Assembly (NCBI RefSeq): GCF_001983175.1
Contig: NZ_MNPW01000017.1
Coordinates: forward strand, 37,704 to 101,703
DNA from: Pseudomonas cedrina subsp. cedrina
Lineage (GTDB): Bacteria; Pseudomonadota; Gammaproteobacteria; Pseudomonadales; Pseudomonadaceae
Direction: 5' to 3'
DNA length: 64,000 nucleotides
The notes under the pieces are model-generated. The model made no database searches and was not told where the DNA came from. It saw only the letters and a list, made by a program, of their open reading frames with translations. This document shows positions 17,021 to 24,469 of the stretch, one piece after another; position 1 is the stretch's first letter; the number at the start of each line of letters is the position of its first letter. The position numbers were made by a program, and so were the translations under genes.

Positions 17021-19038
17021 CAGGCGGCCCTCCCCGGCAGATCACACAGGCCTTCGCGGCAGCGTTCACACAACGGGCAGTAATCCGCCCCCAGTTGCCT
17101 GGACAGGGTCATGATGCGGCCCTGGACTTCAGACATTTTTGGCATTTCGGCCACCATCAACGCGTTGGCCAACCCGGTCGCGGACGGAGCACCGCCAAGG
17201 GTAATCGGGCGACTGCTGAAGATGCCGCCCGCCTGGATGACCAGGTGCTCCCCTCCCGCCTTGAGGCTCAGTTGTGCGCCGGCTTCGATCACCAGGCTGG
17301 CGCCGGACTTGAGGTGAAGCTGCTGCCCGGCCTCGACGACCAGGGTCTGCGCCACGTGGGTCCGGCTATCGCCTCGTACATCGAGGTAATCGTTGGCCTC
17401 GAGCACAACGTTGCGATCGCCGGTGACGTGGCGATGCTCCTCGCTTTGCAGATGAACCGTGCTGATGCCATGGATGGTTTCCCGCCGCTCTCCCGCCACT
17501 TCCAACCGGCTGTCATGGCCGACCTGCTGCTCCAGGTCCCGTTGCGCCCGAAGGTAAATAAGCTCTTCGCCACGACGGTCTTCAAGGAACAGTTCGTTGG
17601 AGCCCTGCCCACCCAGGACGCTGCAGCTGCGCAAGACGCTGCGAGTCTTGTGCTGCGGCAAGGAATAGGCCGGCCGGTGCAGCGCGTTCGGCAGGCAACC
17701 GTTGATCAACGGCCGGTCCGGATCCCCTTCCAGGAACGTCACCAGAACCTCCATGCCCACCCGCGGGATCATCATCGCGCCGAACCCGTCACCGGCCCAC
17801 CCGGAGGCAACCCGGACCCAACAACTGCTTTTGTCGTCGGACGTGTCCAGGCGATCCCAGTGAAAGCGCACTTTTACCCGGCCGTAGGCATCGCAATGCA
17901 CCTCCTCGCCGGCCGGCCCGGTGACCGTTGCGGTCTGGCTGCCATTGATGGTCGGCTTGGGATGCTTGAGGGGCGGCCGGTGCACGGCTTGCCAGGGCGT
18001 CGCGGTAAAGCGATTGCGATACCCCTGGAAGCCATCGGCCGCTGGCGTCGCTTCTTCCAGCACCTGCGGTTGATAACCCTCATGACGTACCGAAGTGATC
18101 AGCCAAAGGTCGTTGCAGGACGGAACGGGATGTTCGCGCATTTCAAGGAAATGCCCACTGCGCAACGCGGGTTGATCACTCTTGCCCAACGCCCGGTGCC
18201 GGTCGCGTTGGTGGCGCTCCAGCCCACGACGGGCCAATTGCTTGCCACGGGCGCGGCCGGTGAAGCCTGCGGGGTAACGATAGTCCTCCAGGCGGCCTGT
18301 CGACGCAGGGCCCGCGCTGTCCTGCAACTGCAGCGAGGGATGCTGGAAGTCGTGATCGCGGCGCACTGTCTTTTGGCTACGAGTGGCCAGGCGCACCTCG
18401 AAACGCTGGACAACCGGTGTATCGGCTGGCAACCCGCCGTCGGCACAATAGCGCTGCGCGGGCAAACGACGGAACACCGTCTGGTCGTCACCAAAGACCA
18501 ACAGGTGCGCATCCGCGCTGTGACGAAAATGGTAATGAATGCCCTCCTCTTCGCACAGGCGCTGGATGAAGTGCAGGTCGCTCTCGGCATACTGCACACA
18601 GAATGTACGCGGCGGATAAACCACGGGGCCAAGCTCGAAGCTATAGGCGTCCGCGAGGATGCCATGCTGCTCAAGGACCATGGCGATGATCTGTGGCACG
18701 CTGCGCTGCTGGAAAATCCGCTGGTCGCGCCGGTGCGCTAGATAGGCCAGGCGTGGCGCCAGGGTCAGGTGGTAACGCGTGATGCGCCGGCCTGGATCAT
18801 CGCGGCCGACGGCGTAAACCTGCCCATGCAGGCCTTCGCTCATTTCGCCGAAATCCAGGTAGGCCGGTTGGTGGAGCACGCTGTCCAGGTCCAGCGCAGG
18901 GTTTTCACTCACTACCTGCACGTGGATGAAAAACGGTTGATCAAGCACCTCGCTGCCTTTGAATGCCAGTACGGGCAAATCGATATTCATGCCTGGTAGG
19001 ATCATATTGAAACGTGACGAAACAAACGCGTTAACCAT
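17020..19038 (-). CDS. vgrG: Type VI secretion spike protein VgrG (TssI)
   Basis: A 672-residue spike protein. The N-terminal gp27-like part (SSRFNMILPG to about residue 370) contains AESDLHFIQRLCEEEGIHY, a VgrG hallmark; the gp5-like part follows (DAYGRVKVRFHWDR; MIPRVGMEVLVTFLEGDPDRP) and then a beta-helical needle of short repeats. The end is unusual: after the needle comes a tail with four cysteines, C654, C657, C660 and C665 (CPLCERCREGLC), which could bind metal or the adaptor/effector. It heads the four-gene effector module. No other T6SS structural genes are present, so this is an orphan vgrG island. There is no strong ribosome-binding site before the ATG chosen; ATG codons at residues 12 and 17 are alternatives. 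Confidence 0.93.
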   Translation of the reverse strand: MVNAFVSSRFNMILPGMNIDLPVLAFKGSEVLDQPFFIHVQVVSENPALDLDSVLHQPAYLDFGEMSEGLHGQVYAVGRDDPGRRITRYHLTLAPRLAYLAHRRDQRIFQQRSVPQIIAMVLEQHGILADAYSFELGPVVYPPRTFCVQYAESDLHFIQRLCEEEGIHYHFRHSADAHLLVFGDDQTVFRRLPAQRYCADGGLPADTPVVQRFEVRLATRSQKTVRRDHDFQHPSLQLQDSAGPASTGRLEDYRYPAGFTGRARGKQLARRGLERHQRDRHRALGKSDQPALRSGHFLEMREHPVPSCNDLWLITSVRHEGYQPQVLEEATPAADGFQGYRNRFTATPWQAVHRPPLKHPKPTINGSQTATVTGPAGEEVHCDAYGRVKVRFHWDRLDTSDDKSSCWVRVASGWAGDGFGAMMIPRVGMEVLVTFLEGDPDRPLINGCLPNALHRPAYSLPQHKTRSVLRSCSVLGGQGSNELFLEDRRGEELIYLRAQRDLEQQVGHDSRLEVAGERRETIHGISTVHLQSEEHRHVTGDRNVVLEANDYLDVRGDSRTHVAQTLVVEAGQQLHLKSGASLVIEAGAQLSLKAGGEHLVIQAGGIFSSRPITLGGAPSATGLANALMVAEMPKMSEVQGRIMTLSRQLGADYCPLCERCREGLCDLPGRAA

Positions 19039-19303
19039 CCGTTGTTACCCGCCGTTAATGAATGAACGTCCTGGCGTACTTCCTCTCGTTGAAACATCGA
19101 AAAAGTTGCCAAAAAAAGGTGCCTGGACCCCCTGAAGCTTAGCGATTCCGGGCAGAAATCGGCCGATTTAAAATAAAAAAGAAGTTTCGTACGCCTGAGT
19201 TGGAAGTGTCTGTTAAGAAATAAGCAAGCAAGTCAAAGAGCCACTTCTTAATAATAAGAAATGTCCTACTTAAACCTTCACGAGAATGACTAACGGATAG
19301 ATA
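19039..19303. other. AT-rich intergenic region upstream of vgrG
   Basis: With the terminator that follows, this makes about 300 bases without a gene. It is clearly richer in A and T than its surroundings, with runs such as TTTAAAATAAAAAAGAAG and TTCTTAATAATAAGAA (a near-perfect 16-base palindrome around 19245-19260). It presumably carries the leftward vgrG promoter. I could not define a convincing sigma-70 or sigma-54 promoter in it, and I see no coding pattern. Confidence 0.5.
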
Positions 19304-19336
19304 AACGGCTGACACCAGATCCCAGCGTCAGCCGTT
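19304..19336 (-). terminator. Hairpin terminator of the DapF-like gene
   Basis: AACGGCTGAC (19304-19313) pairs perfectly with GTCAGCCGTT (19327-19336) around a 13-base loop; read leftward the stem is followed by TTATCTAT. It sits nine bases past the stop of the DapF-like gene. Confidence 0.75.
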
Positions 19337-19344
19337 AAGAAGCC

Positions 19345-20331
19345 TCAGGCCTGCGGTTGCGCAGCCCCAAACAGACTGACGCTCAGCAGTGTTTTGCCTT
19401 GAGTGTGCAAGCGCACCGGCACAATGCCACCTGGCATCACCACGTCGACTTCCCCACTCTCGACCCAGCCTACACGCCAGGCTGCACACGCCACGGCGCT
19501 GGCGCTGGTCCCGGAAGAGGCAGTGGGTCCCTCGCCACGCTCGAACACCCGCGAGATGACGCGGTTGCCGGGCTGTCGCGCCGCCCATTGCAAGTTGACC
19601 CCAGCCACACAGGGCCGACCGCCGCCCGCCGGAGGGGCGAAGGCAATCGCCTTCAAGGGCTCGAACAGGCCAGGCTGCTGCATCTGTGCGTTATCCGGCA
19701 AGGCGGATACCTGCTCGACCAGCGTCACGCAATGGGGATTGCCCACCCGCACAAACTGACTGGTGGCCCACCCTGGGTTGATCGCCGCCAGTTCGCTCAC
19801 GTGGCTCAGTTGCGTTTCGCCCAGGAACACCTGGGCGACCGCCTCGGCCCCCACCCTCCCGGGCCCGAACGTGGGTAACCCCAGTCCAAGCCAGAACCCG
19901 GCAACCTGTTCGCGAACTGCCGGCTCGACCTGTGTCGACACCGGGGATACCGCATCCGATTTGTCGTGATGCACCCGCAGCTCACAGGCACCGGTCATCA
20001 GGGCCTGGTCAGTGAGTGCCTGGGCGAAAATCGTCAGGCCATTGCCACTGCGCTCGGCCAGAGAGCCGTCGGTGTTGACGATCAGCAGGTCAAACGGCGG
20101 CTCGCACTGGAACGGCCCGACCAGCAGGCCGTCACAGCGATGCGCCTTGGCGCCGGGCGGGCGTGGTGTCGAGCCCCAACCGCATTGCGCGGCGATGGCC
20201 GATGCCGTCCAACGGTGGCGAGCCGTCGCGGCCAAGGAAGCGCTCTCGGGCACGTCGATACCCTTGTCCCTTAATGAGATTGGGCTGACTACCGCATAGA
20301 TATTGCCTCGAGCATCGTAGAACCGGGTCAT
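19345..20331 (-). CDS. DapF-fold protein (diaminopimelate epimerase-like) lacking both catalytic cysteines
   Basis: A 328-residue protein that follows the DapF fold along its length: NTDGS before the first active-site loop, VGNPHCVTLV in the middle, ERGEGPT before the second loop, and PGG near the end. In true DapF the two loops carry Cys73 and Cys217 (E. coli numbering) that act as the acid/base pair. Here both are serine: Ser95 in ERSGNGL and Ser273 in ASSGTSA. It is also longer than DapF, with an insert around residues 40-75. It is therefore not the housekeeping epimerase; it could be a different isomerase, a binding protein or an inactive homolog. An hrp-box-like promoter lies about 200 bases upstream, and an MFS transporter gene is divergent. 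Confidence 0.75.
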   Translation of the reverse strand: MTRFYDARGNIYAVVSPISLRDKGIDVPESASLAATARHRWTASAIAAQCGWGSTPRPPGAKAHRCDGLLVGPFQCEPPFDLLIVNTDGSLAERSGNGLTIFAQALTDQALMTGACELRVHHDKSDAVSPVSTQVEPAVREQVAGFWLGLGLPTFGPGRVGAEAVAQVFLGETQLSHVSELAAINPGWATSQFVRVGNPHCVTLVEQVSALPDNAQMQQPGLFEPLKAIAFAPPAGGGRPCVAGVNLQWAARQPGNRVISRVFERGEGPTASSGTSASAVACAAWRVGWVESGEVDVVMPGGIVPVRLHTQGKTLLSVSLFGAAQPQA

Positions 20332-20373
20332 GGCGCCGGTCGCCGGAAATTTTTCATCGTTGGGTTCATCCGC

Positions 20374-20393
20374 TTGCCTGCCTATGCAGGCAA
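20374..20393. repeat. Short perfect hairpin in the leader of the DapF-like gene
   Basis: TTGCCTGC-CTAT-GCAGGCAA: an eight-base perfect stem with a four-base loop, 43 bases before the DapF-like start codon. No T run follows on either strand, so it is not an ordinary terminator. Confidence 0.6.
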
Positions 20394-20420
20394 CAGCGTA
20401 TTACAGAACGTACCGTGAAT

Positions 20421-20510
20421 GGGAGGCGGCCTGGAAGGTGGTAATCCACCACGAGAACCCAGGGGTTCAAAAGCCCTCGCGAGGGATTACGCACCTTCCA
20501 GATCGCCTCC
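20421..20510. repeat. Large branched palindrome in the leader of the DapF-like gene
   Basis: The arms 20422-20447 and 20483-20510 pair over about 26 bases with two mismatches and one bulge (left arm begins GGAGGCGGCCTGGAAGGTG). Between them sit two smaller palindromes, GAACCC-AGG-GGTTC and CCCTCGCGAGGG. RNA or single-stranded DNA of this piece would fold into a three-branched structure. It lies between the hrp-box candidate and the gene. With the hairpin, the hrp box and the flanks, this is all that I see in the 352 bases between the DapF-like and MFS genes. Confidence 0.75.
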
Positions 20511-20528
20511 GGCACCCTCGATACCGCT

Positions 20529-20557
20529 TGTGTGGTTGCCGGCCAACCTGAGGTTCC
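20529..20557 (-). promoter_or_regulatory. hrp-box-like promoter (HrpL sigma factor type)
   Basis: Leftward sequence GGAACC-N16-CCACACA, a full match to the HrpL consensus GGAACC-N15/16-CCACNNA. It points at the DapF-like gene, whose start is 197 bases away. Three comparable sites occur 2.4-3.9 kb to the right in the same orientation. Confidence 0.6.
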
Positions 20558-20683
20558 AGGTTTGTAAAAATAAAATTCACAACCACCCGGAATCCCGAGG
20601 GAACCCTGCTCGCGCGTCAAGGCCTGATGTGCAACGATGTCGCGCCGCACACCGTTCATCGAACGCAATACCAAGGATTTTTC

Positions 20684-21835
20684 ATGACTGCCATCCCCAT
20701 CCCAGCGTCCGTGGTTCCCGGGCGGCTGGAGCAAATGTCGACCCGTATCGCTTTTTTCATTGCCGGCTTCGGCATCGCGGCCTGGGCGCCGCTGGTACCC
20801 TATGCCAAGGCCCGCGCCGACCTGAGCGAAGGCACGCTGGGCCTGCTGTTGTTGTGCCTGGGGGTCGGCTCGATCATCGCCATGCCCGCGGCGGGCGCGC
20901 TGGCGTCGCGCTATGGCTGCCGGCGCGTGTTGAGTGCCGGGACGATCTTGATCTGCCTGGCGTTGCCGATGCTGGCTACGGTCAGTTCGGTTCCATGGTT
21001 GATGATCGGGTTGTTCCTGTTTGGTGCCGGCTTGGGCACGGTGGACTCCACCGTCAACCTGCAAGCGGTGATCGTCGAGCGGGCCAGCGGCAAGACCATG
21101 ATGTCGGGCTTTCATGGGCTGTTCAGCCTGGGAGGGATTGTCGGTGCGGCCGGGGTCTCGGCATTGCTGGGGCTGGGCCTGTCACCTCTGCAGGCGACCC
21201 TGGCGGTGATCGTCATTACGCTGGCGGCGTTGCTCAAGGCCGCGCCGCACCTGCTGCCTTATGGCAGTGAGAGTTCCGGACCGGCCTTTGCCATCCCCCA
21301 CGGCGTGGTGCTGTTCATCGGCTGCCTGTGTTTTATCGTGTTCCTGGCCGAAGGGGCGGTGCTTGACTGGAGCGCGGTGTTCCTCAGCGCCGAGCGTGGC
21401 CTGGGCGAAGCCTACGCGGGCCTGGGTTATGCAGCATTTGCCTTGACCATGACGGTCGGGCGGTTGACCGGTGATGCCATCGTGCGCCGGCTGGGCGCCA
21501 GCCGAGTGATCGTAGCCGGAGGCGCATTGGCGGCAGCCGGCACCTTCCTCGCCACATTGTCGCCGTCCTGGGAGTTGGCCTTGCTGGGTTACGCACTCGT
21601 AGGCGCCGGCTGCTCCAATATTGTCCCGGTGCTCTATACCGCTGTCGGCAAACAGAACGTCATGCCGGAACACATTGCCGTGCCGGCCATTACCACCCTG
21701 GGCTATGCCGGCATATTGGCCGGGCCTGCCGTGATCGGGTTGATTGCACATGGCAGCAGCCTGGCAACCGCCTTCCTGCTGATAGGTGTGTTGCTGGCGG
21801 CAGTGGCGGTCAGTGGGAAAATACTGCGAGTATGA
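20684..21835 (+). CDS. MFS transporter (YbjJ-like)
   Basis: A 383-residue major facilitator protein with about twelve hydrophobic helices. Typical features: the loop 2-3 region (GALASRYGCRRVLSAGT), the long hydrophobic central stretch, and a second-half equivalent (GRLTGDAIVRRLGASRVIVAGG). The pattern is that of the YbjJ group, whose substrates are mostly unknown. ATG 20684 follows CCAAGGATTTTTC; the frame is open further upstream but with no better start. It is divergent from the DapF-like gene across the palindromic leader region, which may mean a shared substrate, but nothing shows this directly. Confidence 0.85.
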   Translation: MTAIPIPASVVPGRLEQMSTRIAFFIAGFGIAAWAPLVPYAKARADLSEGTLGLLLLCLGVGSIIAMPAAGALASRYGCRRVLSAGTILICLALPMLATVSSVPWLMIGLFLFGAGLGTVDSTVNLQAVIVERASGKTMMSGFHGLFSLGGIVGAAGVSALLGLGLSPLQATLAVIVITLAALLKAAPHLLPYGSESSGPAFAIPHGVVLFIGCLCFIVFLAEGAVLDWSAVFLSAERGLGEAYAGLGYAAFALTMTVGRLTGDAIVRRLGASRVIVAGGALAAAGTFLATLSPSWELALLGYALVGAGCSNIVPVLYTAVGKQNVMPEHIAVPAITTLGYAGILAGPAVIGLIAHGSSLATAFLLIGVLLAAVAVSGKILRV

Positions 21836-21925
21836 GCGCAAGGCACGCACGAGCAGCCTGGGCCTTTCGGGTTGCCCCTGCACGCCTGCGCACTTGATAG
21901 CCACGGTTGCAGGGATAGGCGGTGT

Positions 21926-22849
21926 CTACGGTTTTACAGCCCGTTCTTTCTTATCATTCTCCAGCCAGCGATCGATGCTGTAGTTCTTCAACCACCCATC
22001 GTCATTACGGCTGCCGAAGATGCTGTGACCATTGGCTTTATAACTGTCCAGAGAAGCCATCAACCCGGGCCTTTCCAGAAGATTCTTGGCCAGGTATACC
22101 TGTTGTTCGCTGTATTTTTTCAAAGGAAACCCCGTGCGAGCATCCCGCAGAGGCTCACCGTTGTTGCCCAGTTGATTAGGGTCCTTGCTCATTTCGATAA
22201 TCGTGTCTTTGTTCACATACCGATGTTTTTGTGCCCCGAAAAGGAAATTGTAATCCTCCGACTTGTCTCGTAAATCATCGAACATCCCCCGGAATGCTTC
22301 GACAACCTGTGCGTCGGTTTTCGCATGGAACGGATCAGCGCTCTGCGTGTTGGGGTTGGTATTGCCGATTTGTGAGCCAGCAGCATCGGCAAGGCTTTCA
22401 TGGGTAATTTCACCACCCTTTGCGATGATGGCCTCGTTCAGCCGAGGGCGGTTGAGTATCTCCCGCGCCAACATGATGGTGCGCTCCGAGACTTTGCTGC
22501 TGCTGGGTTCCTCCTTGGCTATTTCCTGCAAAGATCCCTGGGTCAGGCGGCCATCTTTCTTGAAGGCGTCCAGCAAGGAAAGATTGTTCTTCAGATCGGT
22601 CGCCAGCAAATGGTCGTCTGAGCTGACAAAGGGGTTCCCGACCTTGCTCATACCTCCGTACAGATTCTGGCCGTCAAAGTGCCGGTCGGCACCATTCGCA
22701 AAACGGCCATTGATTGGCTGCGTCGCTGGCAGCGGCTTACCCAATGCACGGGCATCCACTTCATAGCGAGACTGACCACTCCCCATCGGCCCGGGTGTCA
22801 TTGATGCCACCGTATGCCCGAAGCCTGGATTACTGACACTGCCACTCAT
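21926..22849 (-). CDS. Putative type III-secreted protein with HrpF/NolX-like repeats (307 aa)
   Basis: A 307-residue hydrophilic protein with no signal peptide and a Ser/Gly-rich N-terminus (MSGSVSNPGFGHTVASM), as in many type III substrates. It contains two copies of a helical unit: an L-rich helix, then a segment ending LAREILNRPRLNEAI (first copy) or LAKNLLERPGLMASLD (second copy), then a DG loop. The same unit occurs in the neighbouring 269-residue protein and resembles the repeats in HrpF/PopF/NolX-type translocators. No membrane helix is present, so it is not a full translocator. A strong ribosome site (GGAGGTGAATC) precedes the ATG, and a consensus hrp box lies 92 bases upstream. Secretion is inferred, not shown. 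Confidence 0.65.
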   Translation of the reverse strand: MSGSVSNPGFGHTVASMTPGPMGSGQSRYEVDARALGKPLPATQPINGRFANGADRHFDGQNLYGGMSKVGNPFVSSDDHLLATDLKNNLSLLDAFKKDGRLTQGSLQEIAKEEPSSSKVSERTIMLAREILNRPRLNEAIIAKGGEITHESLADAAGSQIGNTNPNTQSADPFHAKTDAQVVEAFRGMFDDLRDKSEDYNFLFGAQKHRYVNKDTIIEMSKDPNQLGNNGEPLRDARTGFPLKKYSEQQVYLAKNLLERPGLMASLDSYKANGHSIFGSRNDDGWLKNYSIDRWLENDKKERAVKP

Positions 22850-22941
22850 GATTCACCTCCACCCTATCTGGATTCCAAGCTTGGGCCTCGATTGCCTGAT
22901 CCTCGAAAACGCCTTGAGATCAACGTGGCACAAGCACCGAT

Positions 22942-22969
22942 TGAGTGGTGCCCGCAAAACAATGGTTCC
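22942..22969 (-). promoter_or_regulatory. hrp-box promoter of the 307-residue protein gene
   Basis: Leftward GGAACC-N15-CCACTCA, matching the HrpL consensus in sequence and spacing, 92 bases before the ATG at 22849. The rest of the 224-base gap up to 23073 shows no coding pattern. Confidence 0.75.
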
Positions 22970-23073
22970 GAAGGCTGGCGTCCAGAACGCCAGGCGCACC
23001 CCAGTGAATCTTGAGCGTTTGTAACCAGCTCAACGGGTCGCGTCTGCATCCAAGGGCAGTCCGCTCGCGGGAA

Positions 23074-23334
23074 TCACGGCACCTGGCGGCGGGATAATTT
23101 GTTAAACCATTTGGAAAACGCTGAACGCCCAGGGCTGGGTGGCGACTCCTCCATGAGCACTCGAGCCCCCTTGTCAAAATCTTCGGCGGTGGGTGCCTTG
23201 AAGCTGGACTTGGGCAAGGAGGTGAGATTGAACTGCTGAGGCCGGAATGTCCTTGGGTCTTCTGTTTCCTGCCCAAGCCCGGCCAGAGTCGAGATGTACT
23301 GGGAGTCAAGGGATTCAAATGATGTGGTATTCAT
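23074..23334 (-). CDS. Small hypothetical protein of the hrp-box gene group (86 aa)
   Basis: An 86-residue hydrophilic protein, not recognised. It begins MNTTSFESLDSQYISTLAGL and has a Pro/Ser/Phe-rich middle and a basic C-terminus (FSKWFNKLSRRQVP). No signal peptide or membrane helix. The start at 23334 is chosen because the amphipathic Ser/Thr-rich N-terminus suits a secreted small protein and the longer frame (to 23376) would bring the start closer to the promoter candidate; neither has a strong ribosome site. It lies between two genes for probable type III substrates and carries its own near-consensus hrp box 63 bases upstream. It might be a small secreted component or a chaperone. Confidence 0.5.
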   Translation of the reverse strand: MNTTSFESLDSQYISTLAGLGQETEDPRTFRPQQFNLTSLPKSSFKAPTAEDFDKGARVLMEESPPSPGRSAFSKWFNKLSRRQVP

Positions 23335-23397
23335 GGTCCAGACCTGATCCGCTAGATGAAGGCCCCCACCCGCCATTAATGACCGGTGGATATTTTC

Positions 23398-23425
23398 TGG
23401 GTGGTGCTATTTCGCCAACGATTCC
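23398..23425 (-). promoter_or_regulatory. Near-consensus hrp box of the small gene
   Basis: Leftward GGAATC-N15-CCACCCA: one mismatch (GGAATC for GGAACC) with correct spacing and a full CCACNNA half. It lies 63 bases before the 86-residue gene start. Confidence 0.5.
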
Positions 23426-23502
23426 TGCGTGAGTGGGCGTACTCCCGCCGCAAGCCCCCGCCACCCCCTGCCGCGTCGTGCGCGGCAGAGCGTAACCGGT
23501 GT

Positions 23503-24312
23503 CTACCTGAGCAGTGCGTATAGCTCCTGTCTTGAGATCCTTCCGTCGCGTTGCCAACCGATAATATTGTCCATCGCCGACATCAGGTCCGAACGGGCCA
23601 GGACTTCCTTCGACAACTGGGTGAGATGGTCCGTGTAAGGGTTGCCGGTCAACGGTTGCATTGCGCGCGCATTGAGATCCCTGAGCTTGATCGTGCTGCT
23701 GAAGTAGCCGCCCTTCAGCGCGTTGAAGTTACTCAGCATCTGCTGGACGAGTTGCTGGTCGTCACTGAGCTTCAATGGGTTGTCTGAACGCACAAAGCTG
23801 GCGATATCGTCCTTGGTCAAACGGCCATCCAGTGCCCCGGTGCTGCCATTGCGGTCGAGCGATTGCAGCAATCCGGGGCGCCGCAGCAGTTCCTTCGCCA
23901 ACTTGATGTTCGAGTCCTGGTAGGGGTTACCGGTCAATGGTCGGTCGGCCACATTCTGCAAGCTGCGGGTCGTAACGTTGGGCGAAAACCAGTTGCCCTT
24001 GAACGCGCCGTAATTGTTCAAAAGTCGCTGGGCGAGCTGCTCGTTGCTTTGCTTGGAGTAGTAAGGGTCCGGCAGCGTCGGGTTCGGACGCGGCGGCGGA
24101 CCAGGATTGGGCTGCAGGTTGCCCGGAAGCGGACGCGGCGGCGGGCCTGCGAAGATCGGGCCGCAATGACCGGACTGCGAGCTGAAATTGACGCCTACCG
24201 TGACCTGGACAGTTGACGCGGCGGCGGACCGCTCGGTACGGGGCTTGGCGTCTCCAAGGGAGGCGTTATCGAGGGACGGCGCGACGCTCTGATTGTAGGC
24301 TGATACCGACAT
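23503..24312 (-). CDS. Putative type III-secreted protein with two HrpF/NolX-like repeats (269 aa)
   Basis: A 269-residue protein in three parts: a Ser-rich N-terminus (MSVSAYNQSVAPSLDNASLG), a proline-rich linker (GPPPRPLPG, PNPGPPPRPNP, residues about 55-85), and two tandem units of about 85 residues. Each unit reads QLxQxxLxNxxAxKG...PLTGNPYxD...L(A/S)KExLxRxxLxxxxD...DGR(L/I)(T/S)xxx(D/E)(I/L), an EF-hand-like pattern found in HrpF/NolX translocators. No signal peptide or membrane segment. GGAGAACTAGA precedes the ATG, and a perfect hrp box lies 75 bases upstream, so control by a HrpL-type sigma factor is likely. A GC-rich hairpin (23468-23488) follows the stop but has no T run. Secretion and role are inferred. 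Confidence 0.68.
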   Translation of the reverse strand: MSVSAYNQSVAPSLDNASLGDAKPRTERSAAASTVQVTVGVNFSSQSGHCGPIFAGPPPRPLPGNLQPNPGPPPRPNPTLPDPYYSKQSNEQLAQRLLNNYGAFKGNWFSPNVTTRSLQNVADRPLTGNPYQDSNIKLAKELLRRPGLLQSLDRNGSTGALDGRLTKDDIASFVRSDNPLKLSDDQQLVQQMLSNFNALKGGYFSSTIKLRDLNARAMQPLTGNPYTDHLTQLSKEVLARSDLMSAMDNIIGWQRDGRISRQELYALLR

Positions 24313-24387
24313 TCTAGTTCTCCGGTTCGGTGTGTTCAGGTGCCTGACCTCGAGCCGCCGGGAAAACCGGCGCAGGCAGACATATCC

Positions 24388-24416
24388 TGTGTGGCAGAAC
24401 TGTGGGAGACGGTTCC
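24388..24416 (-). promoter_or_regulatory. hrp-box promoter of the 269-residue protein gene
   Basis: Leftward GGAACC-N16-CCACACA: a complete match to the HrpL promoter consensus, 75 bases before the ATG at 24312. Best placed of the four candidates. Confidence 0.8.
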
Positions 24417-24469
24417 TGCGTCGGCTGAAAACTTCCAGAATCCTGGTAGGAAGCCTCTGACGATGTGGG

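Noticed and set aside
19090..19140. GGCACC-T7-GGCA leftward, resembling a sigma-54 promoter for vgrG
   Set aside because: Spacing between the GG and GC elements is one to two bases too long and the consensus match is poor.
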